From: Vampirovibrio chlorellavorus
GTDB taxonomy: Bacteria; Cyanobacteriota; Vampirovibrionia; Vampirovibrionales; Vampirovibrionaceae
NCBI GenBank assembly: GCA_001858525.1
Contig: LAPX01000005.1
Coordinates: 124,001-188,000 of the forward strand
Reading direction: 5' to 3'
Length of the DNA: 64,000 nt
The position numbers and the translations under genes were made by a program. The notes below the pieces were generated by a model that was not told where the DNA came from, searched no databases, and saw only the letters and a list, made by a program, of their open reading frames with translations. This document shows positions 24,593 to 33,569 of the stretch, piece by piece (position 1 is the first letter of the stretch; every line of letters begins with the position of its first letter).

Positions 24593-26046
24593 GATTTTGT
24601 CTCTTCAGCTGGATGCTTTCCCTGTTGTGCCTGCTGCTTCCAGCTGCAGTGCTAGCTGAACCATTGCTTGAAGTGGAACTCAAAGAGCTGAAAACGCAAA
24701 ATGAGCAGTCCAAAGAGCAGGGATTAACCCTGGACAGGGTACTGGATCAGGTACGCCAGAACCATCCCAAGCTGTTTAGCGCGGATTTGGAGCGTCGCAT
24801 TGCCGGGGCCAAATTACTGGAGAAACAAGGGGCTTTTGACCCGGGTATCTCCCTGGAGACGGATTATTTGCGTTACAACGATTTCAGCAAACGGGGCAAA
24901 ATAAGTAAAACGTTTGACAACGATTTGTCATTCAACTGGCTAACGCGTTCCGGCCTGAAAGTGATGACCGGCGGGCGCTATAACACTGGAGATGTTAAGC
25001 CTCCTTTGTACCCTACCGGAGACTCCGGGGAGTACTATATTGGTGCCAAGCTGCCGTTGTTGCGGGGCTTTCGGATGAACGACAAGGTGGCCGCCGAGAT
25101 GCAGGCCGAAATTGGCATTCCAATGGCCGATGCAGCTTACACAGAGACCCGGCTTTCTGTTTTGCTGCAAGCTGCCTACGCTTACTGGAATTGGGCGGTA
25201 GCCGATCGCAAAGTGACTGTGGCCAAGAATATTTTGAGTCTGGCCGAAGTGCGTTGCAAGGCCATTGAGGAACGGGTTCGCCAGGGGGATTTACCCAGAA
25301 TTGACGCGATAGAGGCGTGCCAGGAAGTGCAGCGTCGCCAGGGAAATTTGTATAAATCCACCCGAGAGTTCGAGAAAAATGTGTTCAAGCTGTCTCGCTA
25401 CTTGTGGGAACCCGGTGGAAATCCCAGTCCATTACCCAAGGCCGCGGAAATACCCGTTCAATTGCCCGAGCCACTGGCTTTTAGCGAGGAAGACTGGATG
25501 GAAGGGCGCAAGGCCGCGCTGGAAAAGCGACCGGAGCTGAAAGAGTTAAATCTTCAAAAAGAAATGACCGAGGTGGATTTGAAATCTGCCAAAAACCAAC
25601 GCCTGCCTGTTCTGGATTTGTTTGCCACCCCTGGTTATGACACGGGGGGATCTTCCATTGGCCCCAGCATCAAGGCGGGTGTGGTTTTAACTGTCCCCTT
25701 AAGGCAGCGCACCGCCAAAGGGCTCATAGCAGCAGCCCAGTTCAAGATTCAAAAACTGGATTTGGAGCAGCGGCTTTTATTGCAACAGGTTTTGCTAGAG
25801 GTGGATGATGCCGTTTCAGCCATTAATGCCGCCTACCAGCAGTATCTGGCTGCCCGGCAGGAGTATGCGTTAGCCCGTGAGCTGGAGCAAGGTGAACGGG
25901 ATCGCTTTGATTACGGGGATAGTACTTTGTTTCTGGTCAACCAGCGGGAGCGTTTGACCTTTGAGGCGGCTGTAAAGCTTTTGGATTTGGAAGCAGAGTA
26001 CCATCAGGCCAAAGTTAATTTTCAGGCCGTCACCGGGCAACTGTAA
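24589..26046 (+). CDS. TolC-family outer-membrane efflux protein
   Basis: The ATG overlaps the previous stop (ATGA). A signal peptide ends near ALPAAVLA at about residue 23. Paired helical repeats typical of the outer-membrane efflux domain follow: LDRVLDQVRQNHPKL at the start of the first, LNLQKEMTEVDLKSAKNQRLPVLDL at the start of the second. The GNPS-containing strands lie between them. Its 485 residues are normal for the family. It supplies the outer-membrane exit for the exporter encoded just upstream. Confidence 0.9.
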   Translation: MRFCLFSWMLSLLCLLLPAAVLAEPLLEVELKELKTQNEQSKEQGLTLDRVLDQVRQNHPKLFSADLERRIAGAKLLEKQGAFDPGISLETDYLRYNDFSKRGKISKTFDNDLSFNWLTRSGLKVMTGGRYNTGDVKPPLYPTGDSGEYYIGAKLPLLRGFRMNDKVAAEMQAEIGIPMADAAYTETRLSVLLQAAYAYWNWAVADRKVTVAKNILSLAEVRCKAIEERVRQGDLPRIDAIEACQEVQRRQGNLYKSTREFEKNVFKLSRYLWEPGGNPSPLPKAAEIPVQLPEPLAFSEEDWMEGRKAALEKRPELKELNLQKEMTEVDLKSAKNQRLPVLDLFATPGYDTGGSSIGPSIKAGVVLTVPLRQRTAKGLIAAAQFKIQKLDLEQRLLLQQVLLEVDDAVSAINAAYQQYLAARQEYALARELEQGERDRFDYGDSTLFLVNQRERLTFEAAVKLLDLEAEYHQAKVNFQAVTGQL

Positions 26047-26466
26047 CTATTTGCCTACAGTGCTTTAAGCTTGAAGAAGCGTGCTCATTAGCTTGTTAAG
26101 CATTGTTTTGTTCCAATGGGCGATTAGGTCACTCTAAAGCGACTTCAATTGACGGAGACCTGCCCATTAATAGGCCTAGTTTAGCTACAGGTGGACCTAG
26201 AGGCCATGCTGGAGAAAGTCTTGTTAATATTTACCCTGAAGAGGGCTGCTGGTGAAGGCACACGACCCAAGGGAATAGTAAAAAGCATTGATAACCCAGT
26301 GCTTTACTCTTTTCTTTGGAAAACTATATGGATAGGTCAAGTTTACCTCGTTTAATATTTGTTAAAAAAAACTAAAGTTTTTATATTGCAGTCCGAATAG
26401 GTAAGAGATGAGCAGTAATCAATACAAGTCTTACTGACAGTAAGCACTTAACAATGGTCACGATGC
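26047..26466. other. 420-base non-coding gap with one promoter
   Basis: No gene is convincing here. A 49-codon frame near 26205 lacks a proper ribosome site. The region turns AT-rich from about 26300 towards the promoter at 26359-26387. I see no terminator after the TolC gene. Confidence 0.5.
26359..26387 (+). promoter_or_regulatory. strong sigma70-type promoter of the pilin-like gene
   Basis: TTGTTA (26359-26364) and TATATT (26382-26387) stand 17 bases apart with an A-rich spacer. The start codon is 80 bases downstream, leaving an untranslated leader of about 70 bases. Confidence 0.6.
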
Positions 26467-27390
26467 ATGCCCAATATCAAAAGGCCCAACGGACACCACC
26501 CTCAGATGCCTAGTGGACAAGGGCTCGTGGAATACTCCTTAATTGGCCTTCTTGTTCTGATTGTCTGTGTCGGTGCCTTGAAAATACTCAGTGGTGGTAT
26601 CGATGGCCTCATGCAAAGGCTACATGCTTCAACGGAAGTGACCCAGGAGCAAAAGATTGCGATTGCAAACCAGCAGGCCCGTCCCAGTACGCCTTCGAGT
26701 GGTCAGGGACGGCAATTTGTCACCCTGAAGGGCAGCACCATTTCACTGCCCCCCGCTATCGATGACATGGGCACGACCATTAAGACATTAGGTTCCAACG
26801 GTACCACTTCCATTCTGGCAACCAGCCTGGAAGTATTAGTCGCAGAGCTGGTGGCAAACAATGAGCTCACTGAACAACAGGCACAATCTTTGATTGAACT
26901 GGCCAACAAAGGACACTCCATTGCCGTATCGCAAAAACTATTTGAAGACATTATCGCCAACACAAAAACGACCAAGGCATATCGAGCTATCATTGAGAAA
27001 GATGCAACCCTGACGTTTTTCGATGGGGAATCTTTCAACTACCTTCTCGGTTATTATGTTCCAAGTGCTGGAGATCCCTTACAACCAGGTGTCGAGTCTC
27101 ACGGCGCAGCCGGGGAGTTACTTGATGCTTACCATGCTGCAGTAGCAAGTGGGGCCCTTGATGACCCTGCCGTGCGGGCAGTTGTGGATGCCTTGACGCG
27201 AAATATTACCAATTTAACTCATACTTCGGCGCACACTTTTGCATCGCTCGCCAGAGACGAAATCGTGCACAGTGAAGTCAATGGGGTGATTGCTGAAAAT
27301 ATCGAGGAAACCCATAACAATTCCACCCAAATATGTAGCACTGGAAATGGTAAGGATACCGGCAAACAGTGCTCTGGCAAACAAGGATAA
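26467..27390 (+). CDS. pilin-like protein with Flp/TadE-type N-terminus
   Basis: After a basic 17-residue leader comes GQGLVEYSLIGLLVLIVCVG. This is the G-x-E+5 arrangement of class III (Flp/TadE) prepilins, with the cleavage Gly just before the hydrophobic helix and Glu at its fifth-type position. The remaining 260 residues are soluble and mostly helical, and I recognise no domain. The tail has two cysteines spaced by a glycine-rich loop (ICSTGNGKDTGKQC) that could form a disulfide. Flp pilins are usually 50-80 residues, so this is a large relative. No pilus-assembly genes are nearby. Confidence 0.65.
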   Translation: MPNIKRPNGHHPQMPSGQGLVEYSLIGLLVLIVCVGALKILSGGIDGLMQRLHASTEVTQEQKIAIANQQARPSTPSSGQGRQFVTLKGSTISLPPAIDDMGTTIKTLGSNGTTSILATSLEVLVAELVANNELTEQQAQSLIELANKGHSIAVSQKLFEDIIANTKTTKAYRAIIEKDATLTFFDGESFNYLLGYYVPSAGDPLQPGVESHGAAGELLDAYHAAVASGALDDPAVRAVVDALTRNITNLTHTSAHTFASLARDEIVHSEVNGVIAENIEETHNNSTQICSTGNGKDTGKQCSGKQG

Positions 27391-27448
27391 AATGGACTTG
27401 AAAATTCAGGCCGGTGATTCTTTTTGGCGTTTCGTTTCAGAAATAATC

Positions 27449-27488
27449 AAAACGGTAAGACCGGAGATTGATTCGGTCTTACCGTTTT
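27449..27488. terminator. bidirectional Rho-independent terminator
   Basis: AAAACGGTAAGACCG (27449-27463) and its exact inverse (27474-27488) form a 15-pair stem with a ten-base loop. It is flanked by A on one side and T on the other, so it can end both the pilin-like transcript (+) and the tRNA transcript (-). Confidence 0.8.
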
Positions 27489-27496
27489 GAAAGATT

Positions 27497-27572
27497 TGGA
27501 GCGGGAGACGGGGCTCGAACCCGCAACATCTTGCTTGGAAGGCAAGTACTCTACCAATTGAGTTACTCCCGC
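27497..27572 (-). tRNA. tRNA-Gly (TCC)
   Basis: On the minus strand GCGGGAG pairs with CTCCCGC as acceptor stem and the CCA is encoded (27497-27499). The anticodon stem CTTGC/GCAAG encloses a loop with TCC (27537-27539 on the plus strand reads GGA). The T arm GCGGGTTCGAGCCCCG-like pattern is standard. It shares a transcript with tRNA-Pro 56 bases upstream. Confidence 0.95.
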
Positions 27573-27628
27573 AAGGAGGCCTCATTACATCAGTTATAAA
27601 CCAGCTATCAACACAAACCAAGAGAGAA

Positions 27629-27705
27629 TGGTCGGGATGACAGGATTCGAACCTGCGACCCTCTGCTCCCAAAGCAGATGCGCTACCAAGCTGCGCTACA
27701 TCCCG
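27629..27705 (-). tRNA. tRNA-Pro (TGG)
   Basis: Acceptor CGGGATG/CATCCCG, encoded CCA and the loop CTTTGGG with anticodon TGG are all present on the minus strand. The T arm contains GGTTCGAATCC. It is the first gene of the two-tRNA transcript. Confidence 0.95.
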
Positions 27706-27734
27706 GTTTATAAACCTGATGAGAGACTACGCTA

Positions 27735-27763
27735 ATCCTACAACAATGTTTGGTACGTGTCTA
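27735..27763 (-). promoter_or_regulatory. promoter of the tRNA-Pro/tRNA-Gly transcript
   Basis: Read on the minus strand, TAGACA (27758-27763) and TAGGAT (27735-27740) are 17 bases apart, and tRNA-Pro begins 30 bases on. Confidence 0.5.
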
Positions 27764-27817
27764 TTCTCGGCAGTAAAGCGGCCCCGGTGATATTACACTT
27801 GACTGCGCCCTCTAGGA

Positions 27818-28036
27818 TTAGCTTGCTTTCAGCATTTTATGGGCCTGATACTGCTGATCCAGCAGATTCAGCCGTTGCTGTAGACGTTCCATTTTTTGAG
27901 ACATGTTGGGTAAAGGCCAAAATTGAGCAAGAATTTCCACAAATTCCATTTCGTTGCGAAGTCCTTGAATTTGTTTGGACAATTGCTTGAGTTGTTGTTC
28001 ACGGAATTTTTGGTCAGCACGCTTTTGAAATTGCAT
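27818..28036 (-). CDS. unassigned 72-residue coiled-coil protein
   Basis: The protein is almost entirely heptad-like helix, rich in Gln, Leu, Arg and Lys (QFQKRADQKFREQQLKQLSK, then SQKMERLQQRLNLLDQQ). AAGGGG lies about eight bases before the ATG, a good ribosome site. No family is recognised. It reads towards the tRNA promoter on the same strand, and no terminator is visible between them. The overlapping plus-strand frame has no coding character. Confidence 0.55.
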   Translation of the reverse strand: MQFQKRADQKFREQQLKQLSKQIQGLRNEMEFVEILAQFWPLPNMSQKMERLQQRLNLLDQQYQAHKMLKAS

Positions 28037-28399
28037 GAAATGCCCCTTTCACTCTGCTTGAATGCCGATTACGGACGCTTCCAGCGTTGATCCTGAACGA
28101 TTGAGCCTCATTGAAGGCGTTTAATGCTTTAGGCGATCTGGAGGGATGATGATTCTGTGATGATAGATATACTATATATAAAAATTTGAGGGCCAAAGAA
28201 TTGCCTTTTCCCTCCCTGCAGCGGTATGAATAGTTACAAACTGTTACATGAATAACTGTTAGTGGGTTTTGAGTAAAGGGTGCAATTCCACCGGGGTTCA
28301 GGGTAAGATGTTAAACCATTTGATTACGTGCTGATTGCGCACACTGACGCACGGCGGCCCAATGTCTTTTGGGGCAGCAAAAGTGAGGCTTTTCCCAGT
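28037..28399. other. 363-base non-coding gap with short direct repeats
   Basis: No gene is seen. TATACTATATATA (28168-28180) could serve as a -10 region in either direction. AACTGTTA occurs at 28239-28246 and 28254-28261, fifteen bases apart, with a related AGTTACA just before. They may be a regulator site ahead of the nucleotidyltransferase gene. Confidence 0.4.
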
Positions 28400-29731
28400 A
28401 TGAATGTTTTACAATCCTGCGTTTTAAATACCCCGATTGAGGCCAACCGCCTGAGCCTGAACCCTGCGGCGCAGCAGCCTCACTTTGAGATCCTGGATAC
28501 GCAAACCGGTCAGTGTTTAGGGCGGCTCAATCAGCTTGAAAATGCCACCCACACGGTAGAGCTCTTCTGGGGGAAGGGTGGGTTTATGGGCATGGTGACC
28601 TCCCCTAAGGGCGGGCATTATTTTGCATTGCCGGGATCTTCAGTTTCCGTGGGTGGGGTTGAGCTTTCGCTTCCAGGGAAACCAATCACCGGGAATCCTG
28701 CCAAGCAGCCGTCCTCGCCAAAAGCCTACAATCCCCAGACCCATTCCGTGCAGGCCACAATCTTGGGGGCCGGTTTGGCCACCCGATTCGAGCGTATTTC
28801 AGGGGACAGCACGCACTACTCCAAGCCCGCTGTGCCGCTGGCCGGGCAGCGCAGTGTGATTGAGTGCATTGCCAATAACCTGGTGGCTCACGGATTCCGT
28901 AACATCATGGTCAACACCTACTTTAAGCCAGAATCCCTGATGGCCAGCTTGACCCGCTGCAAAGACGGACAAGTAACCTATATCCATGAGGCGGAGCCCT
29001 CTGGCACCGCTGGAGGACTGCGAAAAATGCTGACAGACCCTCAGTATCAGTCCCTTCTGGATCTCAATCAGCCTTTGCTGGTGGTGCAAGGGGACTCGGT
29101 CACTGACGCGGACTTTAGCGAATTGATGGAAGCCCATATGGCCCAGAATGCCCTATTGACCATTGGCTGTCAGTGGGTGGATGAACAGGATGTGGATAAA
29201 TTCGGCATCATTGTCACCGATCAGTCCGGTGCGGACGGTCAATCCGGTAAAATTGTGGCTTTTCAGGAAAAGCCCAAGCGGGAAGAGGCCAAATCCCGAC
29301 TGGCCAATACCGGCTTTTATATTTTCTCCCCCCGTAGCTTCCCCCTGATTGTCGAAATTTATAACGAGGCCTTGGCCAAGGCCCAACAAAATGCCCGTCA
29401 AGCTGGCGTCCCTGTCCCCAGTGAAGTCGCCCTGGATTTTGCCACCGATATTTTCCCGGTTATGTTGCAGCGGAGCCTGACCCAACCGGAATTGGGCGCT
29501 TTTTGGGCCCAAAAAGTGGAGGGATACTGGAGTGATATTGGCAATCCCGTCCAGTACCTTGAAACCATTCACGATTTATACGCCGGCAAAGTGCAAATCC
29601 CCTTGCCGGAAGAAAAAAGTCTGTACTACCGGGATGGGATTGTTTATTGGGAAGGTGCTCAGGCCATGGCGCAGGCGGAACAAGCCGTGCTTCAGGGCAA
29701 TGTGTTGGTGGCCCTGCCCTTTTCCGGTTAA
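28400..29731 (+). CDS. sugar-1-phosphate nucleotidyltransferase with an extra N-terminal domain
   Basis: The enzyme domain begins near residue 115 with QATILGAGLATRFERIS, the nucleotide-binding GxG-x-RF loop. GFRNIMVNTYFKPE, VQGDSVTDADF, FQEKPKREEA, NTGFYIFSPR and YWSDIGNPVQYLE follow, the order seen in GlmU/RfbA/GMP-pyrophosphorylase-type enzymes. The first 110 residues are a beta-rich region I cannot assign. ATG 28400 is preferred to GTG 28328 because only it has a GTGAGG-like site. The substrate sugar is unknown. It stands apart from the polysaccharide locus. Confidence 0.8.
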   Translation: MNVLQSCVLNTPIEANRLSLNPAAQQPHFEILDTQTGQCLGRLNQLENATHTVELFWGKGGFMGMVTSPKGGHYFALPGSSVSVGGVELSLPGKPITGNPAKQPSSPKAYNPQTHSVQATILGAGLATRFERISGDSTHYSKPAVPLAGQRSVIECIANNLVAHGFRNIMVNTYFKPESLMASLTRCKDGQVTYIHEAEPSGTAGGLRKMLTDPQYQSLLDLNQPLLVVQGDSVTDADFSELMEAHMAQNALLTIGCQWVDEQDVDKFGIIVTDQSGADGQSGKIVAFQEKPKREEAKSRLANTGFYIFSPRSFPLIVEIYNEALAKAQQNARQAGVPVPSEVALDFATDIFPVMLQRSLTQPELGAFWAQKVEGYWSDIGNPVQYLETIHDLYAGKVQIPLPEEKSLYYRDGIVYWEGAQAMAQAEQAVLQGNVLVALPFSG

Positions 29732-29889
29732 GAATTCTCACTTTTTCCCCGTTTTTGATCGACTTTTATCCACTCAGTGATCTTGTTTGTGCTTTCATGG
29801 CATCAAATTATCTTCAGACGCCTTTCTATTCATTGATACTTTCAGATACCATATCCACCAACCGGTCTTGAATAAAGGTACTTAAGGGC

Positions 29890-32562
29890 ATGTCTGCTCC
29901 AACCGGGATGGGCGCTTCGCCTATTCAGACAAAATCCATTCAAAAGCAGCCTGTGGCAGCCACCGCTTCCACCTTGACTTGGTCTGGTCAGAATTCGGCC
30001 AGTCCTCGCCAGCCCCGTTTTTCCGGTTTTGCCGATGTGGCAGGTTCATTGCTGGCCCGGGGGAATACCCCCAATTGGTTGCAAGAGACCTTTCTGTTTA
30101 CGTCCAAGGAAGGCGCCAATGCGGTTCTACCGTTGGAAGCCGCCGTGGTAGCAGGACGCACCCATAGCGCTTATCGCCGGGATGGCTGGATGGAAGTGCA
30201 AGAACGGGTATTTGAGGAGCTGGCCGCTGCTGCCATCTGGCTGAAGGGCGTGGATTTTCTAAAGGATCGCTTCAAATCCGCCCAGATACGCTTTTTACCT
30301 CAGTATAAGCATCTGAGCCCCGATATCGCCTGGAATCGCCCCTGGGGTAAACTGCAAAGCGTGGACTTAACCGCTCAGGAGCTCTTTGCAAAAGACAGCA
30401 AGGAGGTTTCTTCCCTGCTACGATTGAAATCCGCCCGTTGGCTTTTTAGTGTTGGGATGGCCTTGACTGGTGTGGCTTATGTGGTGCCCACCCTGAACCA
30501 GTTGAAAACCAAGGCCATTATGAGCTATCAATTGTCCCGTAGAAAGCGTTCACAGGAAGGCGATAACGTCCAATTCGGCGATCCGCGTTTGCTGGGTGCC
30601 ACGGCTTCCCCTCAGGGATTGCCAACGGGCCTGAATCACCATGCCTTCGGTCAACAATTGAGTCGAGTGGCCATTTCTGCCAACGCACTCAATCCCACAT
30701 TCAACCCTGTATCCAGTCCATTATCGATCCAATTAGCCAATTCCGGGAGTTCAATCAATCAGCCCTATCGGGGTGTTGCCTTTAGTCCTAACGGCTCTGC
30801 CAAGGGATTCTCGCCTGCCGCTTTTGGGCCGTTGACCAATGGTCAGCCGGTTCGCTTTGGCGGTTTTTCCGGCGGATCGTCCGTCACCCAGGCTCTGGGG
30901 CATTTGGTGGATCAAACCCCCTATGGTAGCATTTTGGTGGTGGATGCCGGTATTGCCGGTGGCAGAGGCTACGTGGCCAGTAAGCGTAGCGGCTTTGAGA
31001 CCGTGGAAGTAATTGTCCGCGATTTGGGCTCGCTGTATTTCTACATTTTATCGGTCCCGCACATTATGAAGGGGCTGGGTATGGCTGCGGATAGCGCCTT
31101 TAAAACCAGTATTCAGCTGGAGCCCAAAATTGCGGAGGCCTTGCACGATCAGTTAAAACAAGCGAATAGCCTCTCTGCGGTAAAAATGGTGCTGCATGGC
31201 CATACCCATCCAGGAATGATGCTGCCGGAAAGCTGGCTGAAAACACGCCTGCGCACAGCCCCAGCAGCGGCCTTGGCTGACTGGTTGACCCTGGAAGCGC
31301 CGGTATACTTGAACGGGGGGGGAGCTCAGGGCTTTATTGAATCGATACGCCAAAAGGGCGGCGGCGTCATGCCGGATCAGATTCAGGATTGGCTTAACGA
31401 AATCAAGGAGGGCAAGGGTGCTTTCCAAGGCTGGGCCGCAGAAGAACGCAAAAATATGGGCATCGCTCTCAAGCAGGCGTTCCGGCACAGCGTGGGCCTG
31501 GATGTTGACTGGAAAACGTCCCACAGCTTTGTGGATTTGTTGGAAAAGCATGCGCCCGGTTTTGCCGAGGCCTTTAAGGCCATGGGTTCAACCGGTCAGG
31601 ATGCCTTTAAGTCCAGACTCCGGGCGATGGTCCAGACGGATGCCTTGGATCAGGCCCATGTCATTTTCCAGCGCTCCATCAATCTCTTGCGCGGAACGCT
31701 GAAGGGCTTTGATTTTACCGAAGCGGATCGACTGGCTGAATGGTTGAATCAAGTTAAAAACCGGGGCTTGCTCTTGAAACAACTGGCAGCGTTAGAGCCC
31801 AAAGAAGGCCTGCATAAAACCGGCCGCAGCCAGACCCTGGAAATGATGAACAAGCTGCTCGCCCAGGCCGAAGGTGCTGGTCTGCAATCCAAGCCGGAAG
31901 GCCGGTTACTCAAGGCGTATCAGCAACAACTCAGCGGGTTGTTATCGGAGGACACCGGGCGATTGTTCTCCTTGGCCACCCAGGCCGGAGAGCCCGGACT
32001 CACCCAAAAACTGCGGGAGTTACTGCAGGGCGGTCTGGTGAATGATACCGCCTTTCTGCGGCAAGCCCAAAGCCTGATGGGGCAGTTCAAGCCGGATTCC
32101 CGAGAGTTTGCCGACCCGGCCCGGGCCCACAAAATGCGGGAGGCCATTGGCAAATACAGCGAGGCCTTGTTGAATTATCTTTCCGAACACGGAAAAACTG
32201 ACGTTAAAACAGGCTTGGATCGCTTCTTTAAGCTGAACCGCAACTTGAATTACACGGCGCGTTCGGTGGCGTTGCTGGGTACCATGGCCTGTTTGGGCTG
32301 GTTGGTGCCCCATGTACAAACCACCATTACCAAGCGCTTGACCGGGCAGGATAAAAACCCCGGCATTGCCAGCACCGCTGACCAATTGGGGTACGGCGAT
32401 GTGAAAACGGCGGCGGCCAAGGAAGAAGCATCCGCTGTGAGCGGAGAATCCAAGGGCATTAAGCCGGCTTCTATACCGTCAGCGTTGACCAACGGCATTT
32501 TCGTGGGGCAAACCCTACCCCGTTTTTATCCCCGTGTGGGGCAAACGGCCTACCAGAACTAG
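29890..32562 (+). CDS. unassigned 890-residue protein with two hydrophobic segments
   Basis: I recognise no family. The first 45 residues are low-complexity and end in a PRFSGFAD patch. A hydrophobic segment lies near 186-206 (FSVGMALTGVAYVVPTL), followed by a basic linker. Residues 215-330 are Gly/Ser/Phe/Asn-rich. A globular part around VVDAGIAGGRGYVASKR and RDLGSLYFYIL and long helical stretches follow. A second hydrophobic segment sits near 789-807 (VALLGTMACLGWLVPHV), again followed by TITKRLTG. The two segments resemble each other. It may be anchored at both ends with a large domain between. It is monocistronic as far as can be seen. Confidence 0.75.
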   Translation: MSAPTGMGASPIQTKSIQKQPVAATASTLTWSGQNSASPRQPRFSGFADVAGSLLARGNTPNWLQETFLFTSKEGANAVLPLEAAVVAGRTHSAYRRDGWMEVQERVFEELAAAAIWLKGVDFLKDRFKSAQIRFLPQYKHLSPDIAWNRPWGKLQSVDLTAQELFAKDSKEVSSLLRLKSARWLFSVGMALTGVAYVVPTLNQLKTKAIMSYQLSRRKRSQEGDNVQFGDPRLLGATASPQGLPTGLNHHAFGQQLSRVAISANALNPTFNPVSSPLSIQLANSGSSINQPYRGVAFSPNGSAKGFSPAAFGPLTNGQPVRFGGFSGGSSVTQALGHLVDQTPYGSILVVDAGIAGGRGYVASKRSGFETVEVIVRDLGSLYFYILSVPHIMKGLGMAADSAFKTSIQLEPKIAEALHDQLKQANSLSAVKMVLHGHTHPGMMLPESWLKTRLRTAPAAALADWLTLEAPVYLNGGGAQGFIESIRQKGGGVMPDQIQDWLNEIKEGKGAFQGWAAEERKNMGIALKQAFRHSVGLDVDWKTSHSFVDLLEKHAPGFAEAFKAMGSTGQDAFKSRLRAMVQTDALDQAHVIFQRSINLLRGTLKGFDFTEADRLAEWLNQVKNRGLLLKQLAALEPKEGLHKTGRSQTLEMMNKLLAQAEGAGLQSKPEGRLLKAYQQQLSGLLSEDTGRLFSLATQAGEPGLTQKLRELLQGGLVNDTAFLRQAQSLMGQFKPDSREFADPARAHKMREAIGKYSEALLNYLSEHGKTDVKTGLDRFFKLNRNLNYTARSVALLGTMACLGWLVPHVQTTITKRLTGQDKNPGIASTADQLGYGDVKTAAAKEEASAVSGESKGIKPASIPSALTNGIFVGQTLPRFYPRVGQTAYQN

Positions 32563-32963
32563 GGTTTAGCCCAGGCTTCCGCTGATAGTCACTAGCGGGG
32601 TATCCGCCGAAGGGGACCCGTTGGAGACCTGTGGCCCGACATAGCAAATGAGATAGGTCAAAGCGCAAAACAGGCTTATCCATTCTAAAGCGTATTCTGT
32701 GTTTCGCCCTGAATATTGCATGATGATACTGCCCGATCCTTAATAACCTCTATAATAAAAAATAAAACAACTGAAAAATTGCCCTCCCCTGCGTATTTTG
32801 CTTGCCGGACTGCTTTTTCAAGTGCCAAGCCATTTTTCAAGTATCAAGCAAGGTTTTGTTCCATATTACGTTTTGTCCGACTTCCCCAGACAAAGGATTG
32901 ATCTTGATAGGGTCGATGGCTATACTATAACAAGTAAAGTAATTTTTATAAGGATACGAATGC
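32563..32963. other. 401-base non-coding gap before the HxlR regulator
   Basis: No credible gene is seen. A small hairpin (CCGCT...AGCGG near 32578) follows the large gene but has no T run. An AT-rich stretch with several A runs near 32750 leads to the promoter at 32898-32926. Confidence 0.5.
32898..32926 (+). promoter_or_regulatory. promoter of the HxlR-type regulator
   Basis: TTGATC (32898-32903) and TATACT (32921-32926) are 17 bases apart. The -10 box is part of TATACTATAA. A leader of about 30 bases precedes AAGGA at 32950-32954. Confidence 0.5.
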
Positions 32964-33401
32964 GTGTCGAAGACGGCGGATCAAATGACTGAAAACCTTA
33001 CGGAACAAACGATTGAAGCCCAATCGCTGCAGGATGTCACTGAGAACCTGAACCGTTTGATGCACGCGGGCCTTTATGGCGTGGAATCGCCCATTGAGCG
33101 GGCCATGGAGCTAATTGGCGACAAGTATTCCTTCCAGATTATTCACTTGCTTTACCAACTGGAGCGTCAGCGCTTTGTGGAGCTGGAGCAGCAAATTACG
33201 GGGATTTCCCCACGTACCCTCAGCGCCCGGCTGAAGCATCTGGAAAAGTTTCGTTTGATCAACCGGCACCAGTTCCCCACCATCCCTCCCAAGGTGGAGT
33301 ATGAGTTGACGGAACGGGGACGGGATTTGGCCAGTACCCTGAACCACCTGGAAACCTGGGTCAATCGCTGGTTCCCTTACGCCCCTTCCACCGAATCCTA
33401 G
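32964..33401 (+). CDS. HxlR-family winged-helix transcriptional regulator
   Basis: The 145-residue protein has the HxlR core: PIERAMELIGDKYSFQIIHLL, then FVELEQQITGISPRTLSARL (the recognition helix) and PPKVEYELTERGRDL (the wing). The first 45 residues are an extra polar extension. GTG 32964 is chosen because AAGGA at 32950-32954 is well spaced. An ATG four bases upstream opens a ten-codon out-of-frame peptide ending at the ATGACTGA, which could be a tiny leader. The signal it senses is unknown; two permease genes follow 169 bases downstream. Confidence 0.85.
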   Translation: MSKTADQMTENLTEQTIEAQSLQDVTENLNRLMHAGLYGVESPIERAMELIGDKYSFQIIHLLYQLERQRFVELEQQITGISPRTLSARLKHLEKFRLINRHQFPTIPPKVEYELTERGRDLASTLNHLETWVNRWFPYAPSTES

Positions 33402-33569
33402 TCGATTTTTGTTAAGGGCTCTGTTTGTCTGGCTTGTTTGTCTGGCTTGTTTTCTGGCGAGTTATAAGCGGGCCTTGCTCCGTTTTGGGGATTCCAGAGT
33501 GGAAAGTTAGCGCTGTTTTGTGTTAATCCGCTAGAATAGTAGGGATAGAGAGAGTATTCATTAGGCGCT

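Noticed and set aside
26205-26354. 49-codon frame in the gap before the pilin-like gene
   Set aside because: GAGG is too close to the ATG, and the frame has no recognisable pattern.
27757-27990. 77-residue plus-strand frame opposite the coiled-coil gene
   Set aside because: The minus-strand frame has the better ribosome site and a clear coiled-coil composition; this one is its shadow.
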